From assembly GCA_964468435.1 (NCBI GenBank), contig CAYXVE010000003.1:104591-168590 (forward strand): a DNA stretch of 64,000 nt. Reading direction: 5' to 3'. Source of the stretch: JBCCTX01 sp964468435. Its GTDB lineage: Bacteria > Bacteroidota > Bacteroidia > J057. Every line of letters starts with the position of its first letter. Position 1 is the first letter of the stretch. Under the pieces are notes generated by a model. It saw nothing but the letters and a program-made list of their open reading frames with translations, had not been told where the DNA came from and ran no database searches. Positions 45,601 to 54,963 of the stretch are shown piece after piece. The translations under genes and the position numbers were made by a program.

Positions 45601-46185
45601 TTAATGCAATGCAGGACGCAACTCCAACCGGTTGATAATATCAGCTTCTATGCTAATCAGCTCATCGAGACGCTGATATATGGGATATGCTTCAAAGTAA
45701 TTGAACAGCATTCTAACAAAGATATCTCCATGTTTGGCTTCTGAAGCCCAGAGATGATGATAGAATTTTTTTAAATCTCCTTCCGGGAGTGCATGATAGA
45801 CCAATCTGAAGCGTTCTGCTCCACGGCATTCTACTACCGATGCCAATAGCATGCGATCAATGAAGCGCTCTTCTCGTCCTGTACGGCAGGCAGCAAGTAA
45901 TTGTTGTATGTAGGGATCTTGTCCCATGCTTCTGGGCAGTTGAACGCCGCGTTGCTCCATAATGGCATATACCTGCTGAAAGTGTTCCAACTCCTCTACC
46001 GCAGTCTCGATCAGCAATGGGATAATCTCCACTCGGTCAGGGTACTTGGCAATAAAACTCATCGCCATTGCCGAAGCCTTACGCTCACAGTCTGCATGGT
46101 CTTGCAGAAATGTATCAAAATCACCTATGACTGCACCTATCCAACCCTCAGGGCTAGCACATACCAGATCAGCTGAAACTTTCAT
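45601..46185 (-). CDS. miaE: tRNA-(ms2io6A) hydroxylase
   Basis: 194 residues. MiaE is a non-haem di-iron enzyme that hydroxylates the isopentenyl group of ms2i6A37 in tRNAs. The ferritin-like four-helix layout shows the iron ligands in DHADCERKA, ETAVEELEHF, ECRGAERF and WASEAKHGD. Length and sequence match the short bacterial form. It is a single gene, divergent from the hypothetical-recO pair. Confidence 0.93.
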   Translation of the reverse strand: MKVSADLVCASPEGWIGAVIGDFDTFLQDHADCERKASAMAMSFIAKYPDRVEIIPLLIETAVEELEHFQQVYAIMEQRGVQLPRSMGQDPYIQQLLAACRTGREERFIDRMLLASVVECRGAERFRLVYHALPEGDLKKFYHHLWASEAKHGDIFVRMLFNYFEAYPIYQRLDELISIEADIINRLELRPALH

Positions 46186-46327
46186 CTTGATTAATCTAAT
46201 TTTTCTAGTTTATTCCCTCCCACAAAATAATTTTCAATCCTTATCTTCACAAAAATCGCTTATCTTCGTTTAATAATCAACATGACGCCCAGTACTAATA
46301 TCTTTTTATATTCAAAACATTCTATCT

Positions 46328-46891
46328 GTGAAGCTGATTTATCTTTCCCAGGAAAATCTCAATGATCGCCTTTTTATCAAGGACTTTGTACATAATTTCA
46401 AATTGTCAGGAAATACATTACTCATCCATGAACCTTTCAACAATAGCGTCAAAGACTCGCGCTTCGTTACCAAGCGCCTTTCAGCACTATTGAGTGAGAC
46501 CATGGTTTACAACAATGCCTTCTCTGGAGATCAAAAAAACTTTTTTTATTATGAGGACAATCTACTCAAAGCCAATATCAGGCTTATGCAAGAGCTATTT
46601 CAAACCGTTCAATTATTGATATTAAGCCCTGTTGTTAAGCAAAAAGATCATCTGAAATTGCTAGAACCCACCGATATAATCCAGACCATGAGAAAGCAGA
46701 CAGAAATCGAAATGGTACTTACATTCACAGATAATCCTCTCTCTCCATTGGCCAGCAAGGGTCCGGTAATCGAAAAGAAAGAAGATGTTGAGCATTGGAA
46801 AGAACTATATGACGAAGAACAGGCAGCATTACTACGGGCATTCGAACTTCGTCCGGCTAAAATTGTCTCTCCAACCAATTATTCGTCGTGA
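46328..46891 (+). CDS. Conserved hypothetical protein upstream of recO
   Basis: 187 residues with a GTG start at 46328 (an ATG at 46281 is out of frame). No known domain is recognised with confidence. The pattern LIYLSQENLNDRLF, LLIHEPFNNSVKDSRFVTKRLSALL and VQLLILSPVV alternates strand and helix as in an alpha/beta nucleotide-fold protein, and the tail is acidic (KKEDVEHWKELYDEEQAALL). Its stop overlaps the recO GTG start (GTGA), so the pair is coupled. I infer no function beyond a possible link to recO. Confidence 0.7.
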   Translation: MKLIYLSQENLNDRLFIKDFVHNFKLSGNTLLIHEPFNNSVKDSRFVTKRLSALLSETMVYNNAFSGDQKNFFYYEDNLLKANIRLMQELFQTVQLLILSPVVKQKDHLKLLEPTDIIQTMRKQTEIEMVLTFTDNPLSPLASKGPVIEKKEDVEHWKELYDEEQAALLRAFELRPAKIVSPTNYSS

Positions 46892-47601
46892 TCACCAAAA
46901 CTGAAGCTATCGTTCTCAGAACGCTCAAATTCCAGGATACGGGCCTTATCACTACGCTTTATACAGAATTATCAGGTATAAAGGGTTTCATCATTAAGGG
47001 ATTCAGGTCCTCAAGAGCCAGGAACCGTCACAGCTATTTTCAACCACTTTCTTTGATTGAGATCATCTATCAGGATAGACCTACCAGCCAACTCCAAAAA
47101 ATCCAGGAGAGCAAAACCTCCATATTGCTCCATGAAATACAGACACATCCAGTCAAGCTCTCACTGGGACTGGCTATGGTCGAGATATTCTACCAATGTG
47201 TCAAAGAGGAAGAGGCCAATCCTGCATTATATCACTTTTTCAAATCCTGTATTCTCCTCATAGACCAGTCCGAACAAAGACTTATCCAGATTTTCATATA
47301 CTTTCTGATACATTTGACCAAGTACCTCGGCTTCTTCCCCAATGATATAAGCCAGGATGCTCCTAATGTTTTTTTTGATGAAACGGAAGGTATTATCACA
47401 CCTATTCAGGATAACCAGGACCATGCGTCCAGGCTTGTAAGGAGTTTTATGAACTCTAAACTGGAAACATGTCAACAGATTGCTTTCGACCAAGCACTCA
47501 AGAAGCAATTGATCCAGAAAATATTCAAATACTACACCATACATATTAATGGATTTCAATATCCTAAAACACTGAAAGTTTTTACAGAGGTTTTTGGTTA
47601 A
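46888..47601 (+). CDS. recO: DNA repair protein RecO
   Basis: 237 residues with a GTG start overlapping the preceding stop. RecO anneals single-stranded DNA and loads RecA with RecR in gap repair. The N-terminal OB fold is typical (TEAIVLRTLKFQDTGLITTLYTELSGIKGFIIKGFRSS), followed by the helical C-terminal domain. The Cys4 zinc motif of some RecO proteins is absent, as is often so in Bacteroidota. Confidence 0.93.
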   Translation: MITKTEAIVLRTLKFQDTGLITTLYTELSGIKGFIIKGFRSSRARNRHSYFQPLSLIEIIYQDRPTSQLQKIQESKTSILLHEIQTHPVKLSLGLAMVEIFYQCVKEEEANPALYHFFKSCILLIDQSEQRLIQIFIYFLIHLTKYLGFFPNDISQDAPNVFFDETEGIITPIQDNQDHASRLVRSFMNSKLETCQQIAFDQALKKQLIQKIFKYYTIHINGFQYPKTLKVFTEVFG

Positions 47602-47646
47602 TTACTAACTAATTGTCATTACCGATATAAATATGTATATATCATG

Positions 47647-47654
47647 TATATTTG
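47647..47654 (+). promoter_or_regulatory. -7 element (TAnnTTTG) before the thioredoxin lipoprotein gene
   Basis: TATATTTG at 47647-47654, 25 bases before the ATG. A -33 TTG at normal spacing is not visible. Confidence 0.4.
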
Positions 47655-47679
47655 CAATAAAATATTCTAAGATCCAGGT

Positions 47680-49104
47680 ATGGCAAATGCTTATATAAAC
47701 AAGTTGAATGTTTCGATTTGTGGGATTCTGCTTTTGTTAGCTAGTTGTAACCAACCTGTAAATCAACAAGCGGGAGACTTCAGTCTTGAGGGGAGTTTTG
47801 CATCGTCTCAGATGGATAGCATCAGGGTGTACATGCTAGACGGCCTGGCACTCCGGCCGATCCTCAGCGCTCCAATGACGCCGCAGGGCGATGAATATAG
47901 GTTTAACATGCGTGGTAATTTGCCAGGAGAAGGACTTTATTTCATTGGACAGGCACCCAGAAATTTGGGAGCAATTATACTGGGCAAAGAGAAGGGGGTA
48001 AAGATTACCGGCAATGGTATGAATCTTCCTGCATACATGAAAGTAGAGAACTCTCCCTCAAACGATCTGCTCGATGAGATTAATGACCGGATGGGAGACT
48101 TTCAACAGGTCAGCAGGTCTGCTATACAGAATATACGTTTAGCAGGAGGCGGAGATGCTGAGATCCGTGAGGAACTAAACAAATTAGTCGACCGCCAGCA
48201 ACAATATCTTGATTCACTGATGAATAAAGATCCCCTGATCGCCAAGATATTTGCGATGAGTATTCAGGAAGTTTACGATCCACAAGATAATCCTGAGAAT
48301 TATCCTTCCGAAATGCATCATTTTGCCGCCACGATTTTATCACATGCAGACTTATCCGATCCGGCATTCGATTATCTCCCTGTTTCTGACTATGTCCGTG
48401 CATATGTACCCCAAATCTTTGGAAGTACCATCTCTCATGAAGATGCCCAAAAATACTTCGATAAATTTTTGGAGAGATTTCCACAAGGATCACAGGCGCA
48501 TAAAAATGCACTGGCAGCAGCGATTAGTGCGATGGAACAAATGAGTGCTGATGTATTTCCGGAATATGGCGAGAAATATATACACCTGTATCAGCCAGAC
48601 CCGGCTGTCGTACAGACCATTCAGCAACGATCTGAGATGATACGAAACCTAGTAGCTGAACGAGAGGTACAGGACAAAATGATAGGGATCGGCTCAATGC
48701 CTCCTCCCATACGCCTCCCTCAACCTGACGGATCATCCTTTGAGTGGAAATCCCTGAAAGGGAAGGTAGTTCTGCTGGATTTTTGGGCCAGCTGGTGTCG
48801 TCCATGTAGAATGGAAAACCCCAATGTCGTACGCTTATATGAAAAATATAAAGATAAAGGATTCGAAATCCTGGGAGTAAGCCTAGATAATAATCGCAGT
48901 CAGTGGTTGAAAGCCATCGAACAGGATAAATTGCTATGGGAACATGTCAGCGACCTTAACGGCTGGCGAAGCGAAGCTGCACAAAATTATTACGTAAGAG
49001 CTATTCCCGCTACGTTCTTATTGGATAAGGAAGGTAAAATCATCGCCAAAAATCTACGTGGGCCATCACTCGAGCGTAAATTGGCTGAGATTCTAGGGCC
49101 CTAA
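47680..49104 (+). CDS. Thioredoxin-fold (TlpA/AhpC-like) lipoprotein with DUF4369-type N-terminal domain
   Basis: 474 residues. A lipoprotein signal (ICGILLLLASC, Cys23) is followed by a DUF4369-like beta domain (~35-130; FSLEGSFASSQMDSIRVYML), a helical middle region (~130-325) and a C-terminal thioredoxin domain (~335-474) with WCRPC in VVLLDFWASWCRPCRMENP and the cis-Pro loop RAIPATFLLD. Such proteins reduce or exchange disulfides in the periplasm, for example in cytochrome c maturation or polysaccharide-use loci. The gene starts a short operon with the two-component pair (30-base gap). Confidence 0.93.
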   Translation: MANAYINKLNVSICGILLLLASCNQPVNQQAGDFSLEGSFASSQMDSIRVYMLDGLALRPILSAPMTPQGDEYRFNMRGNLPGEGLYFIGQAPRNLGAIILGKEKGVKITGNGMNLPAYMKVENSPSNDLLDEINDRMGDFQQVSRSAIQNIRLAGGGDAEIREELNKLVDRQQQYLDSLMNKDPLIAKIFAMSIQEVYDPQDNPENYPSEMHHFAATILSHADLSDPAFDYLPVSDYVRAYVPQIFGSTISHEDAQKYFDKFLERFPQGSQAHKNALAAAISAMEQMSADVFPEYGEKYIHLYQPDPAVVQTIQQRSEMIRNLVAEREVQDKMIGIGSMPPPIRLPQPDGSSFEWKSLKGKVVLLDFWASWCRPCRMENPNVVRLYEKYKDKGFEILGVSLDNNRSQWLKAIEQDKLLWEHVSDLNGWRSEAAQNYYVRAIPATFLLDKEGKIIAKNLRGPSLERKLAEILGP

Positions 49105-49134
49105 CTTCTTTGAACTTCATTAATTTTTGATTCT

Positions 49135-49803
49135 ATGAAGGTACTTATTGTAGATGACGAACTTGATATTCTGGACTTACTGGAGTATAATCTCGAACAG
49201 GAAGGGTTTCAGGTTCTTAAAGCTATGGATGGGGAAGAAGCTATCAGATTAGCCAACGTCGAGCACCCCGATCTGATTATACTGGATATCATGATGCCCA
49301 GGTTGGATGGGATTGAGGCTTGCCGTAGAATACGCAGCATCCCGGGTCTGGCTAATGTCAATGTAATATTTCTAACAGCGAGATCAGAGGAATACTCAGA
49401 GTTGGCTGGATTTGAAGCAGGTGCTGATGACTATATATCTAAGCCCATAAAACCCAGAATCCTTCTCAGCAGGATCAGAGCGATCATGCGCCGTGAACAT
49501 ACCGATGAAAATACCAATATCCTTAAGGTACACGACCTGGAGATCGTCAGAGATGAATATCTCGTAAAACAAGGAGAAAAAGATATAACCCTCCCCAGAA
49601 AAGAATTTGAGTTGCTGTTTTTCATGGCTTCCAGACCTGGAAAAGTATTCAGCAGAGAAAAATTGCTCGAAAAGGTGTGGGGAGATGTATATGTAGTGGA
49701 CCGGACCATTGATGTGCACGTGAGGAAATTAAGAGAAAAAATAGGCACTAACTATATCGTTACCGTCAAAGGAGTAGGTTATAAATTTATCAATAGTAAA
49801 TAA
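49135..49803 (+). CDS. OmpR/PhoB-family response regulator
   Basis: 222 residues. The receiver domain has acidic residues in VDDELD, the phospho-acceptor Asp51 in ILDIMMP, Thr in LTAR and Lys in YISKPIKP. The C-terminal winged helix (PRKEFELLFFMASRPGKVFSREKLL and DRTIDVHVRKLREKIG ... TVKGVGYKF) is of OmpR type. The sensor kinase follows after 16 bases. Sequence resembles PhoB of Bacteroidota, but phosphate control is an inference. Confidence 0.95.
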   Translation: MKVLIVDDELDILDLLEYNLEQEGFQVLKAMDGEEAIRLANVEHPDLIILDIMMPRLDGIEACRRIRSIPGLANVNVIFLTARSEEYSELAGFEAGADDYISKPIKPRILLSRIRAIMRREHTDENTNILKVHDLEIVRDEYLVKQGEKDITLPRKEFELLFFMASRPGKVFSREKLLEKVWGDVYVVDRTIDVHVRKLREKIGTNYIVTVKGVGYKFINSK

Positions 49804-49819
49804 AAGATTTCCCAATATC

Positions 49820-50803
49820 ATGGAAGCCAAATCTCTCGCTGCTAGCCTTCCCCCTCCTACACTTATTTCTTTCAGTCTCTCTATCGTGATCACCGGTATA
49901 GGGATTTTGATGAACCTGGTCATGGGATATATAATGCCTTGGTGGGTAGGGCTGCTGTTTTTCATTGCAGTAGGATTCTTTATTTACCTCTATCTCGAAT
50001 GGGTAGTGTATCGAAAACTGAGAAATCTCTATGCTCATACCCAACGGGAAATACGCAAATTAAAAGACTTGGAAGCATACCGCCGCGAGTTTCTGGGAGA
50101 AGTATCACACGAACTCAAAACCCCCATTTTTGCTATTCAGGGATTTATTCACACACTCATTGACGGTGCAATGGATGATGAAAGAGTTAGGAAAAAATTC
50201 CTCAAAAAAGCGATGAAAAATTCAGATCGTTTGTCCAGCCTGGTAGAAGACCTGCTAATCATTACGCAGGCTGAGTCAGGTGAGATGGATATTAAAATCC
50301 GTAAATTTATGATATACGATCTTGTGATCGATGTGCTGGATTCTCTGGAATATAAATTCACCAAGAAAAAACGCAATATCCATTACAAAGTAGAAGACAA
50401 TGGACACCGTAAAACCTATGTTCTGGCAGACCGGGAGCGCATACAACAGGTACTGACCAATCTAATCGATAATGCAATTAAATATGGTAACCCCGATGGA
50501 AAAGTCGTCATACAGATACACTCCAAAATGGATAAGGTATTCCTGGCCGTTAAAGATGATGGTCCCGGTATAGAGGAAGAACATTTAGATAAGATATTCC
50601 GTCGTTTCTATAGAGTAGATAAAAGCCGTTCGCGAGAACGTGGAGGTACTGGACTGGGATTGGCTATTTGCAAGCACCTCATCTCAGCACATGGTGAACA
50701 AATCAACGTACAAAGCACTGTAGGAGTAGGTACTACCTTTACCTTTAGTCTGAAAAAAGCAACCAATGAAAAATACAAAGCACATAAGACTTACAATCAC
50801 TAG
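49820..50803 (+). CDS. Sensor histidine kinase (PhoR-like, two membrane helices)
   Basis: 327 residues. Two hydrophobic helices (~15-40 and 42-60) are separated by only a few residues, so there is almost no periplasmic sensor. The H-box is FLGEVSHELKTPI (His97), the N-box NLIDNAIKYG, G1 DDGPGI, F-box RFYRVDKSRS and G2 GGTGLGLAI. Lack of a sensing loop suggests it reads the membrane or a partner. The downstream lipoprotein gene overlaps its end by 38 bases. Confidence 0.94.
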   Translation: MEAKSLAASLPPPTLISFSLSIVITGIGILMNLVMGYIMPWWVGLLFFIAVGFFIYLYLEWVVYRKLRNLYAHTQREIRKLKDLEAYRREFLGEVSHELKTPIFAIQGFIHTLIDGAMDDERVRKKFLKKAMKNSDRLSSLVEDLLIITQAESGEMDIKIRKFMIYDLVIDVLDSLEYKFTKKKRNIHYKVEDNGHRKTYVLADRERIQQVLTNLIDNAIKYGNPDGKVVIQIHSKMDKVFLAVKDDGPGIEEEHLDKIFRRFYRVDKSRSRERGGTGLGLAICKHLISAHGEQINVQSTVGVGTTFTFSLKKATNEKYKAHKTYNH

Positions 50804-51344
50804 TATCATACTGTTATCCGGAATGCTGTATATCAGCTGCGGATCAGAGGATATCGCCCTCATCAATGAAGTAAAACGCTTTGAACCACAATGGATGAAC
50901 GTTAGTGAATCAGCAGCTTTCATCCAACAAAAACTCAGTGTAACCCGAAGAAGATATCCCAAAGATCTGGAAGCGATAGAACCTTCCATCAAAAATATAA
51001 CTGGTGCAGACCAAACTGTCATCTACAGTCTGAGAAGCCAATACCGTAAAGTCATGTCCAACCGCGAAGAACTGGAGCAACGCTACCAAAAAGCTTCTCA
51101 AAAACTGGAAAAGGTAGTAAGGGAATTTAATGACTGGGAAACTAAACTCATGAAGAACAAACTCAACACGAGTAGCGCCAGAGAAGAATTTGTAGAATAC
51201 AAGCAGACTCAAGCAGAATTAAAAGAAGAAATCTTAGAAATTGAAATAGGAATCATCAGGAATATACAGGAGCATAACTCTATCCTTCGCCAGATGGTCC
51301 AGATACTTGATCTCTACAATAATTTTGATATATCAATACGATAG
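50766..51344 (+). CDS. Coiled-coil lipoprotein overlapping the sensor kinase gene
   Basis: 192 residues. A lipoprotein signal (ITSIILLSGMLYISC, Cys25) precedes a largely helical protein with heptad-like segments: IKNITGADQTVIYSLRSQ, then REELEQRYQKASQKLEKVVREF and QTQAELKEEILEIEIGIIRN. The start codon lies 38 bases inside the kinase gene in another reading frame, so translation is probably coupled. No family is recognised. A helical lipoprotein beside a kinase without a sensor loop is a candidate signal-input or output protein (inference). Confidence 0.75.
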   Translation: MKNTKHIRLTITSIILLSGMLYISCGSEDIALINEVKRFEPQWMNVSESAAFIQQKLSVTRRRYPKDLEAIEPSIKNITGADQTVIYSLRSQYRKVMSNREELEQRYQKASQKLEKVVREFNDWETKLMKNKLNTSSAREEFVEYKQTQAELKEEILEIEIGIIRNIQEHNSILRQMVQILDLYNNFDISIR

Positions 51345-51452
51345 TAGCAAAAAACAGTTCTTAGGAATCCGTGTATCTGCTTTCCGGATCAACCCGTCAA
51401 AGATTAAATTTCTAATGATGGATATACTAATAAATCTGGTATATTTAGGCAA

Positions 51453-52334
51453 ATGAAAGCTATTCTCTATTATGTTTCCCTCCCGTTAATCTATTTTATT
51501 TCTATACTACCCTATTGGTGGTTGTATCGGTTCTCAGATTTGTTGTTTATAATCGTATATCATATCATCGGTTATCGAAAAAAAATTGTAATTACTAATC
51601 TCAAAAATGCTTTTCCGGAAAAAGAAGATAGAGAACTCCGGCGCATTCAATTTGAATTCTATCAATATTTCTGCGACCTGATCGTAGAAACCCTCAAAAG
51701 CCTAACGATTTCTTCCTATTCACTTCGAAAGCGTATAACTTTCCGTGATAAGGAAGTATTCCAGAAATACTATGATCAGAATCAAAGTATTCTCATTGTT
51801 ATGGGACACTGGGGAAACTGGGAACTCGGAGGGGCTCGATTTGCCATAGAACCCCTCCACAAACTTTATGTTGTTTACCATCCCCTTCATAATAAGTACT
51901 TTAATCAGTTGGTTTATAAAATGCGAACCAGAATGGGAAATGGACTTTATTCCATGAAAGACACCCTACGCTGCATGATACGCGATAAGGGTAAGCTGAC
52001 AGCAACTGCTTTTATTGCCGACCAGACTCCTTCTCCCAAAGGTGCTTACTGGACTACATTTCTTAATCAGGATACCCCAGTATTTACTGGTCCAGGAAAA
52101 ATTGCACGGAAGTTTGGCTATCCAGTAGTTTATGTCTCTATCAGAAGAAAACAAAGAGGTCAATATGAAGTTATACATGAGGATTTAATTAATGATCCTA
52201 GCAATACAGAAGCTAATATCATAGTAGAACGCTTCATGAAGCGACTTGAACTAGATATTCAGAAGATGCCTGAAGCCTGGCTCTGGACTCATCGAAGATG
52301 GAAGCATCAAAGAGATAGAAGTAATCGTTATTAA
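51453..52334 (+). CDS. Lysophospholipid/lipid A acyltransferase (LpxL/HtrB type)
   Basis: 293 residues. The N-terminal membrane segment (ILYYVSLPLIYFISILPYWWLYRF) and the acyltransferase motif GHWGNWELG (HX4E/D type) are clear, followed by YHPLHNKYFNQLV and DQTPSPKGAYWTTFLN. The family transfers acyl chains to lipid A or to ornithine-type lipids at the inner membrane. The next gene, a fatty-acid desaturase, begins inside the stop codon (TAATG), so the two are coupled. Confidence 0.92.
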   Translation: MKAILYYVSLPLIYFISILPYWWLYRFSDLLFIIVYHIIGYRKKIVITNLKNAFPEKEDRELRRIQFEFYQYFCDLIVETLKSLTISSYSLRKRITFRDKEVFQKYYDQNQSILIVMGHWGNWELGGARFAIEPLHKLYVVYHPLHNKYFNQLVYKMRTRMGNGLYSMKDTLRCMIRDKGKLTATAFIADQTPSPKGAYWTTFLNQDTPVFTGPGKIARKFGYPVVYVSIRRKQRGQYEVIHEDLINDPSNTEANIIVERFMKRLELDIQKMPEAWLWTHRRWKHQRDRSNRY

Positions 52335-53347
52335 TGAATCAAATGCTTGAAGGAAAAGAGTTAATTCTGGCTACTAAGCCATATGCAAAGGATGATACCA
52401 CGAAAAGCTGGTTTCACACGCTTTCAACCTTGGCCTGTTTAATCGTAGCAATGCTAGGGGCACTATCTCCCATACATCTGGGCTTTAGAATCATATTCAG
52501 CTTGCTAACTGGATTGCTATTGGTGCGTATGTTTATTATATATCACGACTTTGCGCATCATACCATTCTGAAAGGCTCGAAGATCGCTAATATAATTTTT
52601 ACCTTATTCGGGCTTTATATACTCAATCCCAAGAGTATCTGGAAAAGATCACATAATTATCACCACAAACACAACTCCAAACTTTCGACCTCTTACATTG
52701 GTTCTTTTCCTGTGATGACTCGCCAGAAGTACTTGAGTATCTCACCTAGGGAGCAAAAACTGTATCTATTTTCGCGACATCCTTTCACCATCGCCGCAGG
52801 TTATTTTTTTGTTTTTATCTGGGGTATGTGCATACAATCTTTAGCTCAAAATCCTTCAAAACACTGGGACTCTGCGGTAGCATTAGCACTACATATTGGT
52901 ATAGGCCTTACCCTCATACTTACCCTGGGTTGGTCAGCTTTCTTTTTGGGATTTTTCATTCCGGCAATACTTTCCAATGCGATCGGTGCATACCTCTTCT
53001 ATGCTCAACACAATTTCCCAGGCGTTACATTTTATGATAAAGAAGGCTGGACCTACATAGGTGCGGCCTTAAAATCATCAAGCTACATGAAAATGAACCC
53101 CATCATGAGATGGTTTACTGGTAACATAGGTTATCACCATATACACCATACGAATGCCCGTATTCCCTTCTATCGTTTGCCAGAAGTTTATCATGCCTTT
53201 CCTGAATTTCAACAAGCAAAAACTACATCGCTTAACCCTGTAGATATGTATAATTGCCTCAAATTGAAAGTTTGGGATCCTCAACTCAATCGAATGCTTA
53301 CATTAGAAGAAATTTATAGCCATCAACCTGCAACTACAATGGCTTAG
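52334..53347 (+). CDS. Membrane fatty-acid desaturase
   Basis: 337 residues with the three histidine boxes of membrane di-iron desaturases: HDFAHH, HNYHHKHN and HHIHHTN. Hydrophobic segments lie at ~30-70, 88-108, 150-175 and 185-220. It would insert a double bond into acyl chains in the inner membrane using O2 and an electron donor. Translational coupling to the acyltransferase suggests joint lipid remodelling, for instance in the cold (inference). Confidence 0.93.
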   Translation: MNQMLEGKELILATKPYAKDDTTKSWFHTLSTLACLIVAMLGALSPIHLGFRIIFSLLTGLLLVRMFIIYHDFAHHTILKGSKIANIIFTLFGLYILNPKSIWKRSHNYHHKHNSKLSTSYIGSFPVMTRQKYLSISPREQKLYLFSRHPFTIAAGYFFVFIWGMCIQSLAQNPSKHWDSAVALALHIGIGLTLILTLGWSAFFLGFFIPAILSNAIGAYLFYAQHNFPGVTFYDKEGWTYIGAALKSSSYMKMNPIMRWFTGNIGYHHIHHTNARIPFYRLPEVYHAFPEFQQAKTTSLNPVDMYNCLKLKVWDPQLNRMLTLEEIYSHQPATTMA

Positions 53348-53712
53348 CATGCAACTATTTATGATTCTTTTTGCTATGTAAGCAGTGCGACAAACTCAGA
53401 TTTAAGCATTATTCAAATGATTTTGCTCCCATTTCCAACCTGGGAATGAAATTGTGATTTTTGTGTATAGACTAATCTTCTTAGCTTTATCGAAATGGTA
53501 CCACGTTTTTTCACAAACTTCGCTTAATCTGGAGACACTCGTTTAAGCAATGTTTTTTTTACTGCTTAATATACTGGAACGTGCACTTGGTATTATTTTA
53601 CTGTAGTGCACCTACCCATACTTTTGAGCAGGCATTCATCAGTGCTAGGCTAGACCCGTCACTTGATAACCAACAGGCTATCACAAGAATACTCGATATA
53701 GAGGCTATATCC
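53348..53712. other. Intergenic region after the desaturase
   Basis: 365 bases without a supportable gene; open frames here are short and lack family resemblance. It contains one weak inverted repeat, TTAAGCA (53543-53549) with TGCTTAA (53563-53569), with a T run in the loop. No terminator of good quality and no RNA gene were seen. Confidence 0.4.
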
Positions 53713-54717
53713 TTATTTTGCATTCCTTATTGTCTCATAAAAATCTTTCAGAATAGCTTCTTTATCGAAGTTTTCCCAAAAGACAACCTTACGCGTATTC
53801 GATGGCCGTTTTCTCCATCCATTACCTACCAATTCCGGGGCAGGAACCTCTACAGGCTCAGCCCAGCTATCGTTTTTAAGGAGAGCCAATGCACACACGT
53901 CAAATAACGCTCGTTTTTCGTTTCCGATTTCTTCAAAGAGATCTATAGAATAGTCTCCAAATGCTGTAAATATCCCGCCATCTCTTCCTTCCACAGGTGC
54001 TACCTCAGGACCCAAACTTGCCATAGTCTGGCGAATCTCCTCCACACTTGCTGTTACAGCAGCAGTACCCGAAGGCTCTCCATACCTCACTGTACAGATC
54101 TGAAAGTCCAGGCCCTCCATATCCAGCAGGGGATTGACAGATGTGGTATCGTTGTCAAGATTGTACTCTCCAGCGTTGGGCCAATTGGAGCCAAGCCACA
54201 TGACCTTTACAAAGGGAATGATATCCGGTGCCTTCTCCAGCGCTAAGGCAACATTGGTAAGTGTGCCTATAGGCACCAGGGTGACAATGCGGGTGGTATC
54301 AGCACGTACCTGTTCTATGATGAAGTCGACAGCCGCTTGCCCATCATAACCCGTAGAATCCAGTTGAGGAACAATTTCTGCATAATCCTTTGAAGCACCT
54401 GGTATGACGGGAATTCCTTCTCCATATTTACCACAGAGCGACACGATGCGCTCAGCCTCTGCGACATGGTTTTCAATTTTCCCTCCATTAAAGGTTGCAT
54501 TGACCGTGATACCCATCACATCAAATGTTTCGTCATTAAACAATGCATAGGCCATGGCATGTTGGTCATCCAGCTCGTTATTGGCGTCAGTGTCCAAGAT
54601 GATGGGGATAAGATCTTTTGAAATATCTGTTTTTTCTTGGGCTTGCTGATCTGAACTACTGCAGGATATCAGGAATAAGATAAAAGTTGTAGGGTAGATA
54701 TAAGTTAAAGTATTCAT
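53713..54717 (-). CDS. Secreted nucleoside hydrolase-like lipoprotein
   Basis: 334 residues from the ATG at 54717 (MNTLTYIYPTTFILFLISC, lipobox Cys at ~19); the frame opens 4 codons earlier. The calcium site motif of inosine-uridine nucleoside hydrolases appears as ILDTDANNELDDQHAMAYAL (usual form DTDxGxDDxxA), with GITVNATFNGG, TLVPIGTLTNVALAL and VMWLGSNW. It would split the N-glycosidic bond of nucleosides or related glycosides in the periplasm. The Gly of the usual motif is Asn, a variant found in secreted relatives. It is a single gene. Confidence 0.88.
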   Translation of the reverse strand: MNTLTYIYPTTFILFLISCSSSDQQAQEKTDISKDLIPIILDTDANNELDDQHAMAYALFNDETFDVMGITVNATFNGGKIENHVAEAERIVSLCGKYGEGIPVIPGASKDYAEIVPQLDSTGYDGQAAVDFIIEQVRADTTRIVTLVPIGTLTNVALALEKAPDIIPFVKVMWLGSNWPNAGEYNLDNDTTSVNPLLDMEGLDFQICTVRYGEPSGTAAVTASVEEIRQTMASLGPEVAPVEGRDGGIFTAFGDYSIDLFEEIGNEKRALFDVCALALLKNDSWAEPVEVPAPELVGNGWRKRPSNTRKVVFWENFDKEAILKDFYETIRNAK

Positions 54718-54963
54718 ATGGGAAGACAAATCATGTAATTACTCTAGATACAAGATACAACGTAGTAGAATAAATAGAAACCTTTATGAAAGTTTATTCA
54801 TGAGTTACTCATACCGCGATAATTCCTAAAATAAGGGGAAGCGGCATCCCATACAGCATCATTTATAGTTCGATTTCAATTCCGGTTAACGAAATAACAA
54901 TTTCATTAAACGCTTTAGAATGAGCTTGCTGTATGGATGAATAAAAAATTCTTTACATGTATT

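Noticed and set aside
53581..53907. 108-residue plus-strand frame
   Set aside because: It mostly overlaps the nucleoside hydrolase antisense; the upstream part is intergenic with no coding signal.
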